Assembly (NCBI GenBank): GCA_028282105.1
Contig: JANQIO010000025.1
Coordinates: 1-33,740, forward strand
Reading direction: 5' to 3'
DNA from: Halieaceae bacterium
Lineage (GTDB): Bacteria > Pseudomonadota > Gammaproteobacteria > Pseudomonadales > Halieaceae
DNA: 33,740 bases
The notes under the pieces were generated by a model, which saw only the letters and a program-made list of their open reading frames with translations, did not search any database and was not told the DNA's origin. The position numbers and the translations under genes are program-made. This document shows, in pieces, positions 1 through 12,283 of the stretch (its first letter is position 1; the number at the start of each line of letters is the position of its first letter).

Positions 1-261
1 CATGGTATCGCGGACAAAGGCCTCGATGCCGATATTGGCCAGGCCAATGGAGTTGAGCATGCCGGCGGCGGTTTCCGCGGTGCGCGGCGGCGCGTTTCCC
101 GGCCGCGGCTCGAGGGAAATCCCCTTCACACTGACGCCGCCGAGCCGCGCCACATCGACAAAGTCGGCGTACTCCACCGCATAGCCGTAAGTGCCGGAAG
201 CGTTGATGAAGGGATTGTCGAGGGTCAGCGCACCCAGGGGCGCCTGCAGGCGCGTGCTCAT
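1..261 (-). CDS. pyrD: Dihydroorotate dehydrogenase catalytic subunit, class 1B type, 5' part only
   Basis: The first 87 codons of a gene that runs off the left edge of the window. The product begins MSTRLQAPLGALTLDNPFIN and continues with an ASGTYG segment, a VKGISLEPRPGN segment and an ET..GMLNSIGLANIGIE segment. These match the N-terminal FMN-barrel motifs of class 1 (PyrDB-like) dihydroorotate dehydrogenases, which oxidise dihydroorotate to orotate in pyrimidine synthesis. The ATG at 261 overlaps the stop of pyrK as ATGA, so the two are translationally coupled. PyrK is the dedicated partner of class 1B enzymes and passes electrons to NAD+, which supports class 1B over the quinone-linked class 2 enzyme. 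The catalytic base lies outside the window, so a related flavoenzyme acting on another dihydropyrimidine cannot be excluded. Confidence 0.88.
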   Translation of the reverse strand, partial: MSTRLQAPLGALTLDNPFINASGTYGYAVEYADFVDVARLGGVSVKGISLEPRPGNAPPRTAETAAGMLNSIGLANIGIEAFVRDTM

Positions 262-1037
262 GAGGCGGCCTCGAAAATGTCGGCGGCCTCGAACACCGGG
301 CCGTCGTAGCACACGTATTTGTAGCTGCCGTCGGTGCCCATCACCGCGCAGCCTTTGCAGGTGCCCATGCCACAGGCCATGGGGGCTTCCAGGGCCAACT
401 GGCAGGGAACGCCGGCGGCCTGGGAGACGTTGGATACCGCGTGCAGCATGCCGTCCGGACCGCAGCTATAGACGATGGCATGGTTGTCCTCCGCCAGCAG
501 CCGCTCCAGGGGCGCAGTAACACGACCCTGTTCCCCGCGGGCGCCGTTCTCGGTGGTCACCACCAGATCGGCAACCTCGGCAATTTCCGGGGACAGCGGC
601 AGGTCATCCTCGGTGCGGCCACCGTAGATGAATACGCTGCGAATACCGGCATCATGGAACTCGCGCGTCAGGTAGAGCAAAGGCGCCACGCCGACCCCAC
701 CGGCCACCAGCACAGGCCGACGGCTTCTGTCCTCGAGCGGCAGCGCCAGGTCGTAGCCTTTTCCCAGCGGACCGAACACGGTCAGCACCTCGCCGACCTC
801 CATGCCCGCCAGCAGCTCGGTGCCCTCGCCAATGGGTTTGACGATGATGGAACCGAAGTCGCCACACTCCACCAGCGAAAACGCCCGCGGCAGTACCGGG
901 TGTACGCCCCACTCGCCGCGCACCATCACGAACTCGCCGGGGCGAGCCGGTATCGGCTCGTCGCCAGCAAATCGCAGCATCTTGTAATTGGGGGCCGGTG
1001 TAAGAACTTCGGTGATGCGAGTGCGCAGGTATTTCAT
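258..1037 (-). CDS. pyrK: Dihydroorotate dehydrogenase electron transfer subunit (FAD/2Fe-2S)
   Basis: A 259-aa ferredoxin-reductase-type protein that passes electrons from the FMN of PyrD to NAD+ through FAD and a 2Fe-2S cluster in the cytosol. An N-terminal FAD-binding barrel carries PRAFSLVE near residue 70. A nucleotide-binding domain follows with GGVGVAPL and later CGPDGML. The C-terminal cluster motif has cysteines at about 222, 227, 230 and 243 (C-x4-C-x2-C-x12-C), the PyrK pattern. Length matches the family. The ATG at 1037 is used, and the gene ends in an ATGA overlap with pyrD. It is divergent from the MDR gene across about 135 bases. A TATGAT on the minus strand at 1046-1051 is too close to the ATG to be a convincing promoter. 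Confidence 0.93.
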   Translation of the reverse strand: MKYLRTRITEVLTPAPNYKMLRFAGDEPIPARPGEFVMVRGEWGVHPVLPRAFSLVECGDFGSIIVKPIGEGTELLAGMEVGEVLTVFGPLGKGYDLALPLEDRSRRPVLVAGGVGVAPLLYLTREFHDAGIRSVFIYGGRTEDDLPLSPEIAEVADLVVTTENGARGEQGRVTAPLERLLAEDNHAIVYSCGPDGMLHAVSNVSQAAGVPCQLALEAPMACGMGTCKGCAVMGTDGSYKYVCYDGPVFEAADIFEAAS

Positions 1038-1172
1038 GGCGCGCTATCATACACGGACTCGTTTTCCTCGGACATATCCATGCGCGCACGGCCGCTCTTT
1101 TTAGCAGTTTTGTTCAGCCTGGCCGGCGGCCCGAACGAGGGTGTACTGGCGGATACGGGCGCAGGAGGCAGC

Positions 1173-2237
1173 ATGCGTACTCCCAACAGCTATCACCAGC
1201 TGCTGATTACCGAGCACGGCGATACCGACGTGCTGCAATGGACAGAAAGCTCTCCGCTGCCCACCCCGGGGCCGGGAGAAGTTCGGGTGCGGGTGATCAG
1301 CGCCAGCGCCTCGTTTACCGACATCATGGTACGCAAGGGGCTGTACAGCGGTGTCGACGCGGCGCTGCCCTATCCGCCCGGCTATGACATGGTAGGCGAG
1401 GTGGACGCGCTGGGGGACGGGGTCAGCGGGCTGGAGGTCGGCCAGCGCGTGGCGGACCTGACGGTATGGGGTGCCTACACCGAGTACATGCTGCGGCCCG
1501 CGGCGGGGCTGGTGCCCGTACCCGACGGCCTGGCATCGGAAGATGCGGTGGTGCTGGTGTTGTCGTATCTCACGGCCTACCAGATGCTATTTCGCTCCGC
1601 CGACGTAAAACCGGAGCAGGCAGTACTGATCCACGGCGCCAGCGGTGCGGTGGGCACGGCCCTGGCGCAGCTTGGCAAGGTGGCGGGGCTTAAGATGTAC
1701 GGCACTGCCTCCACCGCCAAGCAGGACTATGTGCGCGGGCTGGGCGTGATTCCCATCGACTACAAGACTGAGGATTTCACCGCGCGGATCATGGCTGAAA
1801 CCGACGGCGCCGGGGTCGACGTGGTGTTCGACGCCGTGGGGGTAGACAACTTCAAACGCTCCTACAGCGTGCTGGCACCGGGCGGCGTGCTGGTGACCTA
1901 TGGGCTCTACAAAGCCAGCCTCAGCGAGGAGAGCCGTTGGGGCGTGATCTGGCCGTTTGTGAAAATGCTCATGCAGATGAAGCTGTGGGAGTGGTTCCCG
2001 GAGGACGACAAGCGCGTGACCTTTTACTCCATCCAGTCCCAGCGTGAAGCCGAGCCCGGCTGGTTCCGGGATGACCTCGCCGCCCTGTTCGACCTGGCCC
2101 TGGAGGGCAACCTGGACCCGCAAATCTGGCGGCGGCTGCCGCTTCGTGAGGCAGCCGAGGCCCAGCGACTGATCGAGGCGGGCGAGGTGCGCGGCAAGAT
2201 TGTGCTGGAAGTCGGCCCGGAACCGGGCGGCATCTAG
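1173..2237 (+). CDS. Zinc-independent medium-chain dehydrogenase/reductase (quinone oxidoreductase / VAT1-like)
   Basis: A 354-aa NAD(P)H-dependent oxidoreductase. The N-terminal GroES-like half includes a PPGYDMVGEV segment. The Rossmann fold begins at HGASGAVG (residues 154-161), and later comes DVVFDAVG and PGGVLVTYG. The cysteine/histidine zinc ligands of alcohol dehydrogenases are not evident, which points to the quinone oxidoreductase branch. A loop with LWEWFPEDDKRVTFYS resembles the VAT1-like subgroup. The substrate is unknown. The frame is open far upstream, but the ATG at 1173 has a perfect AGGAGG at 1163-1168 with a short 4-base spacer, and the protein family starts here. An ATG at 1081 would add a signal-like leader unusual for a cytosolic enzyme. 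The stop shares the palindrome CTAG with the stop of the convergent M48 gene. Confidence 0.88.
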   Translation: MRTPNSYHQLLITEHGDTDVLQWTESSPLPTPGPGEVRVRVISASASFTDIMVRKGLYSGVDAALPYPPGYDMVGEVDALGDGVSGLEVGQRVADLTVWGAYTEYMLRPAAGLVPVPDGLASEDAVVLVLSYLTAYQMLFRSADVKPEQAVLIHGASGAVGTALAQLGKVAGLKMYGTASTAKQDYVRGLGVIPIDYKTEDFTARIMAETDGAGVDVVFDAVGVDNFKRSYSVLAPGGVLVTYGLYKASLSEESRWGVIWPFVKMLMQMKLWEWFPEDDKRVTFYSIQSQREAEPGWFRDDLAALFDLALEGNLDPQIWRRLPLREAAEAQRLIEAGEVRGKIVLEVGPEPGGI

Positions 2238-4252
2238 TCGAGCTGCGGGTTGGCCCGCACGCTGGCCGGCACCGGGCAATCCATGACCGCGGCCACTGCC
2301 ACCAGGATTTCCACTTCCCGCGGCAGCAGTTCGCCGTCATGGGCGGCGCATTTTGCCATGGCTTTCAGCAGCCGCGGCTTTAACAGCGGGTAGCAGTCTG
2401 CCAGCTTGTTCACCGAGCGGCTGAACTCAGCCACGCCGCACTCTTCCAGCGGCCGCAGCTTGAGGTTATACAAGCCGACGGTCTCCACGCCGCGGGTAAA
2501 CGCCTGCCGGCGCTCGTCTTCGTTTTCGTGGCCGTGCCAGGCCAGCACCGATACCACGGTGCGGAACTCTTCCCGCACCTGTTCCGGCTTGCGGTAGCGC
2601 GGCTTGCTGGCAGTGACCTGCAGGAACTCCGGGTCCAGGTAATGACGCAGCACCTGGTACAGGCACCATTCGTAGAGGTCCACCTGGTTGTCGGCCCGGG
2701 TCACCTTGAGCACGGTGTCCTTGAAACCCTGGTACTGGCCGGAGGACATGCACTTCAGGGCGGGCAGGGCCAGCTCCAGCAGCGACAGCCGCAGGGCCGG
2801 CGCCAGTACCGCAATCTGCGGCTGCAGCTGGCGGGTGGTGGTGGCCATACCGCGGATACCGCCAGCCTCGATAATCGCGTACTGGGCTTCCTGGGTGGCA
2901 AAGTCCTCGGCCAGCAACAGGCCGTACACCACCGCATGGGCGCCGAAAGGATCGCGGGCCTGCTCTGCCAGTGCTTCGGGAATGATGGTAGTGGCAGCGG
3001 CGGTGCCCTCGAAGTCGGCGTCGGCCTCGGCCTGGGAAGTCACCCCGGCAGCGCCCGCACCGCTGTCTGCGGCAGCGCCACCCAGCGCGGCGCCAGCGAT
3101 GACTGCCGCCCCCAATGCGGCGGCCTGCCTGCGGCGGGCCTCGGCGGATTGGGCCTGCTCTGCGGCGCGGCGCGCCTGGTCCCGGGGTGTGCCGCGATAG
3201 GCTGCGGCCGGGTCCACCTTGATGTACTGGCCATCCCAGTGGGGTTCGATGCGGCGGATGCGATCGGGCAACGGCGGATGCGTGCGCGCCAGTTGCCAGA
3301 GCGGGTTGATCTGGCCGAAGAAGATATGGCTCAGTTCGGTGGCCCGCGGCTCGAGCAGGTTGGTGCCAGCGGGATAGCCACCAATCACTTTCAGCGCATT
3401 GGCAACACCCTGGGGGTTGCGGGTGAACTGCACCGCAGAAGCATCCGCCAACAGCTCGCGCTGGCGGCTCACAGCCGCCTTGATGAGGCCGGCAAAAAGT
3501 CCGCCCAGCAAACCGATCAGCCACAGCGCGATACCCACTGCCAGCGCCTGCGGTGGCAGCTTGTTTTTGCTGCGGGTACTGAGGCTGCCGCGGTGGCTGC
3601 GACCGCCGCGCACCACCACCTCACCGACATCCCCGATAAAGGTAATGCCCTTGAGCAGGGCGGCCAGACGAATGTTGAGCCGCATGTCGCCGTTGAGAAT
3701 GTGACTGAACTCGTGTGCTACCACACCCTGCAACTGCTCGCGGTTGAAGTTCTCAAGGCTGCCCTGGGTCACGCCAATCACCGCGTCCGCCGGTGAGACG
3801 CCCGCCGCAAAGGCGTTGATACCGCGCTCGCCCGCCAGAACGTACACCGGCGGCACCGGCATGCCGGCGGCCAGCGCCATCTCCTCCACCACATTCAGGC
3901 AGCGGCGCTGGGCCGGGTCGTCGGTGTGCGGCAGGATGCGCTCGCCACCAAGACGTTCGGCCACGGATTTACCGCCGGCCGAGAGCTGCGCCCATTTGAA
4001 CAGCACCACCAGGAAGACGGTGGCCACCACGCCGAGGCAGACGAAGCCGAAGGTGTCCCAGCTAAAGGCTGCAATGAAGCCGCGGATCGCCTCCTCCCCC
4101 GCCACGGGCGCCGTGGTGGCGCCCAGGAAATAGACCAGGAAAGCAATCAGGACGTTGGTGATGCCAATCAGTATCAGAACCGCGAGCACGAACCATAGCA
4201 GCAGCCAACGGCTGCTGCGGCGCGCATGATCCTGTGCTGCGTAGAAGTCCAC
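2234..4252 (-). CDS. M48-family membrane zinc metallopeptidase with extra C-terminal helical domain
   Basis: A 672-aa integral membrane protease. Two transmembrane segments lie at about 15-45 and 66-87, followed by a peptidase domain with the HEFSH zinc motif at 180-184, a hydrophobic hairpin at about 237-258, and the third ligand in ELLAD (E266). A THPPLPDRI motif near 324-332 is typical of M48/HtpX-like enzymes. Residues 350-400 are a low-complexity Ala/Arg/Gly linker. The last 270 or so residues form an extra helical domain whose end (AAHDGELLPREVEILVAV) resembles TerB-like folds; this is an inference. The enzyme probably degrades or clips membrane proteins during envelope stress. The start is GTG at 4252 with a weak GGGG site upstream. 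lemA lies 23 bases upstream on the same strand, and LemA-M48 pairs are a recurrent arrangement. Confidence 0.9.
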   Translation of the reverse strand: MDFYAAQDHARRSSRWLLLWFVLAVLILIGITNVLIAFLVYFLGATTAPVAGEEAIRGFIAAFSWDTFGFVCLGVVATVFLVVLFKWAQLSAGGKSVAERLGGERILPHTDDPAQRRCLNVVEEMALAAGMPVPPVYVLAGERGINAFAAGVSPADAVIGVTQGSLENFNREQLQGVVAHEFSHILNGDMRLNIRLAALLKGITFIGDVGEVVVRGGRSHRGSLSTRSKNKLPPQALAVGIALWLIGLLGGLFAGLIKAAVSRQRELLADASAVQFTRNPQGVANALKVIGGYPAGTNLLEPRATELSHIFFGQINPLWQLARTHPPLPDRIRRIEPHWDGQYIKVDPAAAYRGTPRDQARRAAEQAQSAEARRRQAAALGAAVIAGAALGGAAADSGAGAAGVTSQAEADADFEGTAAATTIIPEALAEQARDPFGAHAVVYGLLLAEDFATQEAQYAIIEAGGIRGMATTTRQLQPQIAVLAPALRLSLLELALPALKCMSSGQYQGFKDTVLKVTRADNQVDLYEWCLYQVLRHYLDPEFLQVTASKPRYRKPEQVREEFRTVVSVLAWHGHENEDERRQAFTRGVETVGLYNLKLRPLEECGVAEFSRSVNKLADCYPLLKPRLLKAMAKCAAHDGELLPREVEILVAVAAVMDCPVPASVRANPQLD

Positions 4253-4275
4253 GGTGAACCCCGTGGTGTAACCCG

Positions 4276-4872
4276 CTAGAAGCTCACCTTGGGTGCAGCC
4301 TGGATTTCTGCGGAGTCTTCAAACTCCAGCAGGGCCGCATCGGTGGGGTGGCCAAACTTCGCCGCAAATACCACCGGCGGGAAGCTCTGGCGATAAATGT
4401 TATAGGCGGTGACCGCATCGTTGTAGCCCTGCCGCGAGAAGGCCACCCGGTTTTCGGTGGTGGTGATTTCCTCGCTGAGCTGCTGCATGTTTTCGCTGGC
4501 CTTGAGGTCCGGATAGGCCTCCATGGTGACATTCAGGGCGCCCAGCGCCTTGCCAAGTGAGGACTCGGCCACTGCCAGTTGGCCCATCTCCGCACCGCCG
4601 GCGCCGGACTCGCCGATGGCCTTGAGCACCGCTGCGGCATTGTTGCGCGCGGAAATAACGGCATCCAGGGTTTCCCGTTCGTGGGCCATGTAGCCCTTGG
4701 CGACCTCAACCAGGTTGGGAATCAGGTCGTAGCGCCGCTTGAGTTGCACCTCGATCTGCGAAAACGCATTCTGGTAGCGATTCTTCAGCGTCACCAGCCG
4801 GTTGTAGATGGCAATGACGTAGCCGATAAGGCCCAGCAACACCAACCAGAAAACAATACTGGATACGTCCAT
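4276..4872 (-). CDS. lemA: LemA family protein
   Basis: A 198-aa protein with one N-terminal membrane helix (about residues 5-25) followed by long amphipathic helices. The diagnostic LemA stretches are present: NAFSQIEVQLKRRYDLIPNL, VKGYMAHERETLD-like, and SFPPVVFAAKFG near the end. LemA proteins sit in the inner membrane with a helical bundle in the periplasm; their exact job is unclear, but they often pair with M48 or TPM-domain proteins. The ATG at 4872 is chosen; a GTG four codons upstream (4884) is an alternative, and neither has a strong ribosome site. The gene lies between the AraC-type regulator (27-base gap) and the M48 protease (23-base gap), so the three probably share a transcript. 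Confidence 0.9.
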   Translation of the reverse strand: MDVSSIVFWLVLLGLIGYVIAIYNRLVTLKNRYQNAFSQIEVQLKRRYDLIPNLVEVAKGYMAHERETLDAVISARNNAAAVLKAIGESGAGGAEMGQLAVAESSLGKALGALNVTMEAYPDLKASENMQQLSEEITTTENRVAFSRQGYNDAVTAYNIYRQSFPPVVFAAKFGHPTDAALLEFEDSAEIQAAPKVSF

Positions 4873-4899
4873 GAGGCAACCCACTCTGCATAGGGAGCC

Positions 4900-5433
4900 T
4901 CAGTATAGCCGCTGAGCCGTCCCCGCAGAACCTTGCCGTTGTCGCCGCTTGTACTGGGTGTAGGTCATGCCCGTCCAGCGCCCGAAAGCCCGGTAGAAAC
5001 TGTTGGGCTGGCTGAACCCTAGCTTGCCCGCCAGGCACTTGCCCGGCAGCCAGCGCTGGGCCAGGGTCTTCTCGCAGCGGTAGCGACGCACCTGGTCCAG
5101 CAGTTGCTGGTAGCTGATGCCTTCGGCCCGCAGCCGGCGGCGCAGGGTACTGGGCGAGACACACAGTACCGAGGCCACGCGGCTGGCATTGACCTGGTCG
5201 AGATCGGATAACAGCAGCACATGCAGTACTCGCCGCCGCATCAGGCGCCGGGTCTTGTTGGCAGGTTTCCGCTGTGGCGGCGCCGGTGGTCCGCCGGCGT
5301 CCTGTGCGGTCCGGTGTTTGCTGTCCTGGCGTGCTGCCTGGAGATTGCCCGGGCTGGGGGATTGGGGTGGGTCCTGGGCCGGGCCCAGTAGTACTGACCG
5401 GGAATCTTCCCGGGGGGTGAGTCGCGCGTCCAT
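4900..5433 (-). CDS. Short AraC-type transcriptional regulator lacking a sensor domain
   Basis: A 177-aa protein whose last 100 residues form the double helix-turn-helix of AraC/XylS regulators. The first helix-turn-helix is at about 82-102 (NASRVASVLCVSPSTLRRRL). The second is at about 131-152 and contains LGFSQPNSFYRAFGRWTGMT. The first 65 residues are Pro/Gln/Arg-rich and look unstructured, so the usual ligand-binding domain is absent. The ATG at 5433 follows an AAGGGA site at a suitable distance. It may regulate the downstream lemA-M48 genes or itself. A TATAGT box on the minus strand at 5471-5476 could be its -10, but no good -35 lies at the right distance. Family assignment is firm; role and target are inference. 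Confidence 0.82.
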   Translation of the reverse strand: MDARLTPREDSRSVLLGPAQDPPQSPSPGNLQAARQDSKHRTAQDAGGPPAPPQRKPANKTRRLMRRRVLHVLLLSDLDQVNASRVASVLCVSPSTLRRRLRAEGISYQQLLDQVRRYRCEKTLAQRWLPGKCLAGKLGFSQPNSFYRAFGRWTGMTYTQYKRRQRQGSAGTAQRLY

Positions 5434-5520
5434 GGCAGTCCCTTGCTCTGGTTTGGCGAATGTCTATTCCACTATAGCGGCCTACGGGGACGCCGAGGAA
5501 GAAATTCGCCACCAAAACGC

Positions 5521-7323
5521 TCAGGCGCTGCTGGGCACCTCGCCGGCCAGTTCCATGGTTTCGTCGCCGTCCACCACCACCCGGTTGCGACCCGCCTGCT
5601 TACCCGCGTAGAGCGCCGCATCAGCCCTGGCCACACAGTCCTCCAACCGCATACCGGTGCTGAAAGCGGCCACGCCAATGGTCATGGTCATGGACAGCAC
5701 GTTGTTCTCGTAGCTGAACAGGGTGCACTCCAGGGTCGTGCGCAGCTTCTCGGCCAGGGTTTCGCCGCCCTCCAGGGTCGTTTCCGGCAGCAGAAAGATG
5801 AACTCCTCACCGCCCCAGCGGGCCAGCGTGTCGACGTCGCGCAGCTGGCCACGCAATAGTTCTGCCACCTGCTGCAGCACGAAGTCGCCACAGGCGTGGC
5901 CGTGCTGGTCGTTGCAGGCCTTGAAGCGGTCGAGGTCTCCCATCATGACCACGAAGCCTCGCCCGCTGCGACCCGAACGCGCAATCTCCTGCTCGACCTT
6001 GTCGGCAAAACCGCGGCGATTCAGCAGGCCGGTGAGGATGTCCAGGCGGGCGGCTTCTACCAGTTTCTCGTTGGTGCGCTCGAGTTCCTTGGTGCGCCGC
6101 TGCACCTCGCCATCCAGGTGGCTGTACATACGGGTGAAGCGGTTGGCCAGGGAAATGGCCATGGTGATGAGAATGGCCGCGAAGCCGAAACTCAGCAGGC
6201 GGGGATGCTGCACCGCACCCTGCGCCACTACGATGTCATTGAGGGCGCAGAACAGGAACAGCGCCCAGCCAACGGTCATGGTGCGGGCTTCCAGGTTGCC
6301 GCGGGCGGCGAACCAGACCACCAGCACCAGGGTAGCGAACAGACCAGGCACCACCGATAACTGCCAGTAGAACAGGCTATAGGCCAGTATGTCGTAGCCC
6401 GGCACCAGCACCGCCACCAGGCTGATCAGCACGAACCAGGCCTGGTATACCCGCGCCCAGGTGGGCGGCTGCACCCGCAGCAGGCAGCACAACAATTCAA
6501 TGCCGAGGGCAGGCAACAGGTAGATCACACCGTACTCAATTTTCTTGTGCAGAACATAGGGGATGGCCTGCAGCCAGCCGACCACATGTTTCCACTGGCT
6601 CATCTCAAGGGTGTAGACCGACACCAGGCAGGCGATCAGGCCGAACCACAACAGCTCGGGCAGGCGCGGATTCCTGGCATAAAGGTAAAGGTGGTAGATG
6701 CCGAAGCCCAGGTAGCTGATGGCCAGCATCAGGGCAAAGGCCTCGCCGAACCAGACCTGCTTGGTGAGCTCGAATCCGGGGCCGATAAAGAACTTGCCCT
6801 CGTACAAGCCTGAGGTGCTGGACTCGCCCAGCGCCGGATGCCGCCAAACCCGCACTGCAACCAGCAGCTTGCCGTCGTCATCTATCGCCTCCGGCGGGAT
6901 GGAAAACAGCCGGTAGCGGTCAGACAACGGCAGCGGGTCAGGCGGGAAACGCCCGGCACTGCCCACCAGCTTGCCGCCCAGGTACAGCTCATAGGCGCTG
7001 TGCACCTTGCCCAGGGAAATGCTGAGAGGATGCGCCAGGTCACGGCGGCCGCCGTCGAGGCCGCCGATCTGCACGGTAGCCCGATACCAGGCAAATCCCG
7101 TCAGCTCGTCATGCCCCTGGCGCCGCCAGTCCCTGGGCACCAGGATGTTGTCCCAGGGGCCGTGGTTGTAGTCGGGGTCGGCCCAGCGCGGATCGTCGCC
7201 CGCACGGAAGCGCCAGGCGCCGTGCAAGTACACGACCTGGTCGACGCTCTCCAGCTCAAACTCCACCGCTTGTGCGGGGGCGACCGAGCCGAGGCACAAT
7301 AACAACAGTGCGATCAATCGCAT
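5521..7323 (-). CDS. Membrane diguanylate cyclase with periplasmic jelly-roll sensor and 7TM region (GGDEF)
   Basis: A 600-aa protein predicted to make cyclic di-GMP. A signal peptide ends near residue 19 (APAQA). A periplasmic domain (about 25-175) with WRFRAGDDPRWADPDYNHG and FAWYRATVQI resembles the carbohydrate-binding-like fold of glycosidase N-domains and 7TMR-DISM sensors. Seven or so hydrophobic helices follow (about 190-385), then a short linker helix and a GGDEF domain starting DILTGLLNRRGF. The active loop is GGEEF at 504-508, so catalysis is likely intact. An inhibitory I-site RDVD (RxxD) sits at 495-498, five residues before it, so product feedback is expected. No EAL domain is present. 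The ATG at 7323 has AGGAG six bases upstream. The gene is divergent from nei across 131 bases and has its own promoter region there, not identified. Confidence 0.93.
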   Translation of the reverse strand: MRLIALLLLCLGSVAPAQAVEFELESVDQVVYLHGAWRFRAGDDPRWADPDYNHGPWDNILVPRDWRRQGHDELTGFAWYRATVQIGGLDGGRRDLAHPLSISLGKVHSAYELYLGGKLVGSAGRFPPDPLPLSDRYRLFSIPPEAIDDDGKLLVAVRVWRHPALGESSTSGLYEGKFFIGPGFELTKQVWFGEAFALMLAISYLGFGIYHLYLYARNPRLPELLWFGLIACLVSVYTLEMSQWKHVVGWLQAIPYVLHKKIEYGVIYLLPALGIELLCCLLRVQPPTWARVYQAWFVLISLVAVLVPGYDILAYSLFYWQLSVVPGLFATLVLVVWFAARGNLEARTMTVGWALFLFCALNDIVVAQGAVQHPRLLSFGFAAILITMAISLANRFTRMYSHLDGEVQRRTKELERTNEKLVEAARLDILTGLLNRRGFADKVEQEIARSGRSGRGFVVMMGDLDRFKACNDQHGHACGDFVLQQVAELLRGQLRDVDTLARWGGEEFIFLLPETTLEGGETLAEKLRTTLECTLFSYENNVLSMTMTIGVAAFSTGMRLEDCVARADAALYAGKQAGRNRVVVDGDETMELAGEVPSSA

Positions 7324-7454
7324 GGGTAACTCCTGACCCTGCGAGAATAACGAATTGACGGGTAAAGCAGTATCGGAACTACCCGAACTTGGTCTGTTCT
7401 GTGAACCAGTACGTACTTCTTTAGCGCTAACTCACGGAATTTGAAGGAAAAACT

Positions 7455-8282
7455 GTGCCAGAGGGACCTGAAATCCGGCGCGCCGCCGACCGTCTCGCCG
7501 ACATCCTGGAAGGCCGGGTGGTGGAATCAGCCCGCTTCGGTCAGGCGCGGCTGCGGCGCCACGGCAAGACCCTGAGCGGCCACAAGGTCACCCGGCTGGA
7601 GACCCGCGGCAAGGCCCTGCTCACCCACTTCGAACACGGCTGGACCATCTACTCCCACAACCAGCTCTACGGGGTCTGGAAAATCGCCCGGCGCGGCAAG
7701 CTGCCCAACACCAGGCGCTCCCTGCGCCTGGCCCTGCACACGGCAGAGCACAGTGCCCTGCTTTATAGCGCCTCGGATATCAGCCTGTGGCGCACCGAGG
7801 AGGTGGAGCAGCACCCGTTCCTGCAGCGTATTGGGCCGGACATCCTGTCACCGGAACTGGACTGGCGCGAGATCGCCAGCCGTTTACAGGACGACAGGTT
7901 TCGCCGACGATCGCTGGCGGCGCTGTACCTGGACCAGGCCTTCATCGCCGGCATCGGCAACTACCTGCGCGCGGAGATTCTGTTCGACGCCGGCCTGCAC
8001 CCGGACCGTCGGCCCGCCGAATTGAGCCGCGGCGAGATTGGCAAGCTGGCGCGCAGTACGCTGGCCATCAGCCAGCGCAGCTACGACACCGGCGGCATCG
8101 TCACCGCGCCCCGGCTGCTGGCCGGGCTCAGGAAAATGGGACTGCCCCGCGAGAAGACACGCTTCTACGTGTTCGGCCGCCAGGGTCTGCCCTGCTACCG
8201 TTGCAGCAGCGAAGTGAAACGCATAGAGAGCAATTCACGCCGGCTCTATCTCTGCCCGACCTGCCAGCCCCTGGACAACTGA
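7455..8282 (+). CDS. nei: Endonuclease VIII (Nei) DNA glycosylase/AP lyase
   Basis: A 275-aa base-excision repair enzyme that removes oxidised pyrimidines and nicks the abasic site. The start is GTG at 7455 behind an AAGGAAA site, and the product begins [14 protein letters not shown]; Pro2 becomes the N-terminal nucleophile and Glu3 the catalytic acid. Lys53 lies in [11 protein letters not shown] as in E. coli Nei, followed by [14 protein letters not shown]-terminal zinc finger has cysteines at 247, 250, 267 and 270. Similarity to E. coli Nei runs along the whole length, which separates it from MutM/Fpg. The photolyase gene begins 13 bases after the stop, so the two repair genes are probably co-transcribed. 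Confidence 0.96.
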   Translation: MPEGPEIRRAADRLADILEGRVVESARFGQARLRRHGKTLSGHKVTRLETRGKALLTHFEHGWTIYSHNQLYGVWKIARRGKLPNTRRSLRLALHTAEHSALLYSASDISLWRTEEVEQHPFLQRIGPDILSPELDWREIASRLQDDRFRRRSLAALYLDQAFIAGIGNYLRAEILFDAGLHPDRRPAELSRGEIGKLARSTLAISQRSYDTGGIVTAPRLLAGLRKMGLPREKTRFYVFGRQGLPCYRCSSEVKRIESNSRRLYLCPTCQPLDN

Positions 8283-8295
8283 CTACCATAGCCGG

Positions 8296-12239
<3,944 letters not shown>

Positions 12240-12283
12240 GATGTCGTTCCTGTGAAAACGCCCGGGGCGCTCAATTTACCGCT

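Noticed and set aside
1046-1051. TATGAT as a -10 box for pyrK
   Set aside because: The start would fall at the ATG, and no -35 lies upstream at the right distance.
441-1172. Upstream extension of the MDR reading frame
   Set aside because: It is antisense to pyrK, and the ATG at 1173 has a perfect AGGAGG and fits the family start.
2528-3796. 422-codon plus-strand open frame opposite the M48 gene
   Set aside because: GC-rich shadow of the protease gene with no motif or ribosome site.
7355-7383. TTGACG as a -35 for nei
   Set aside because: No acceptable -10 at 16-18 bases.
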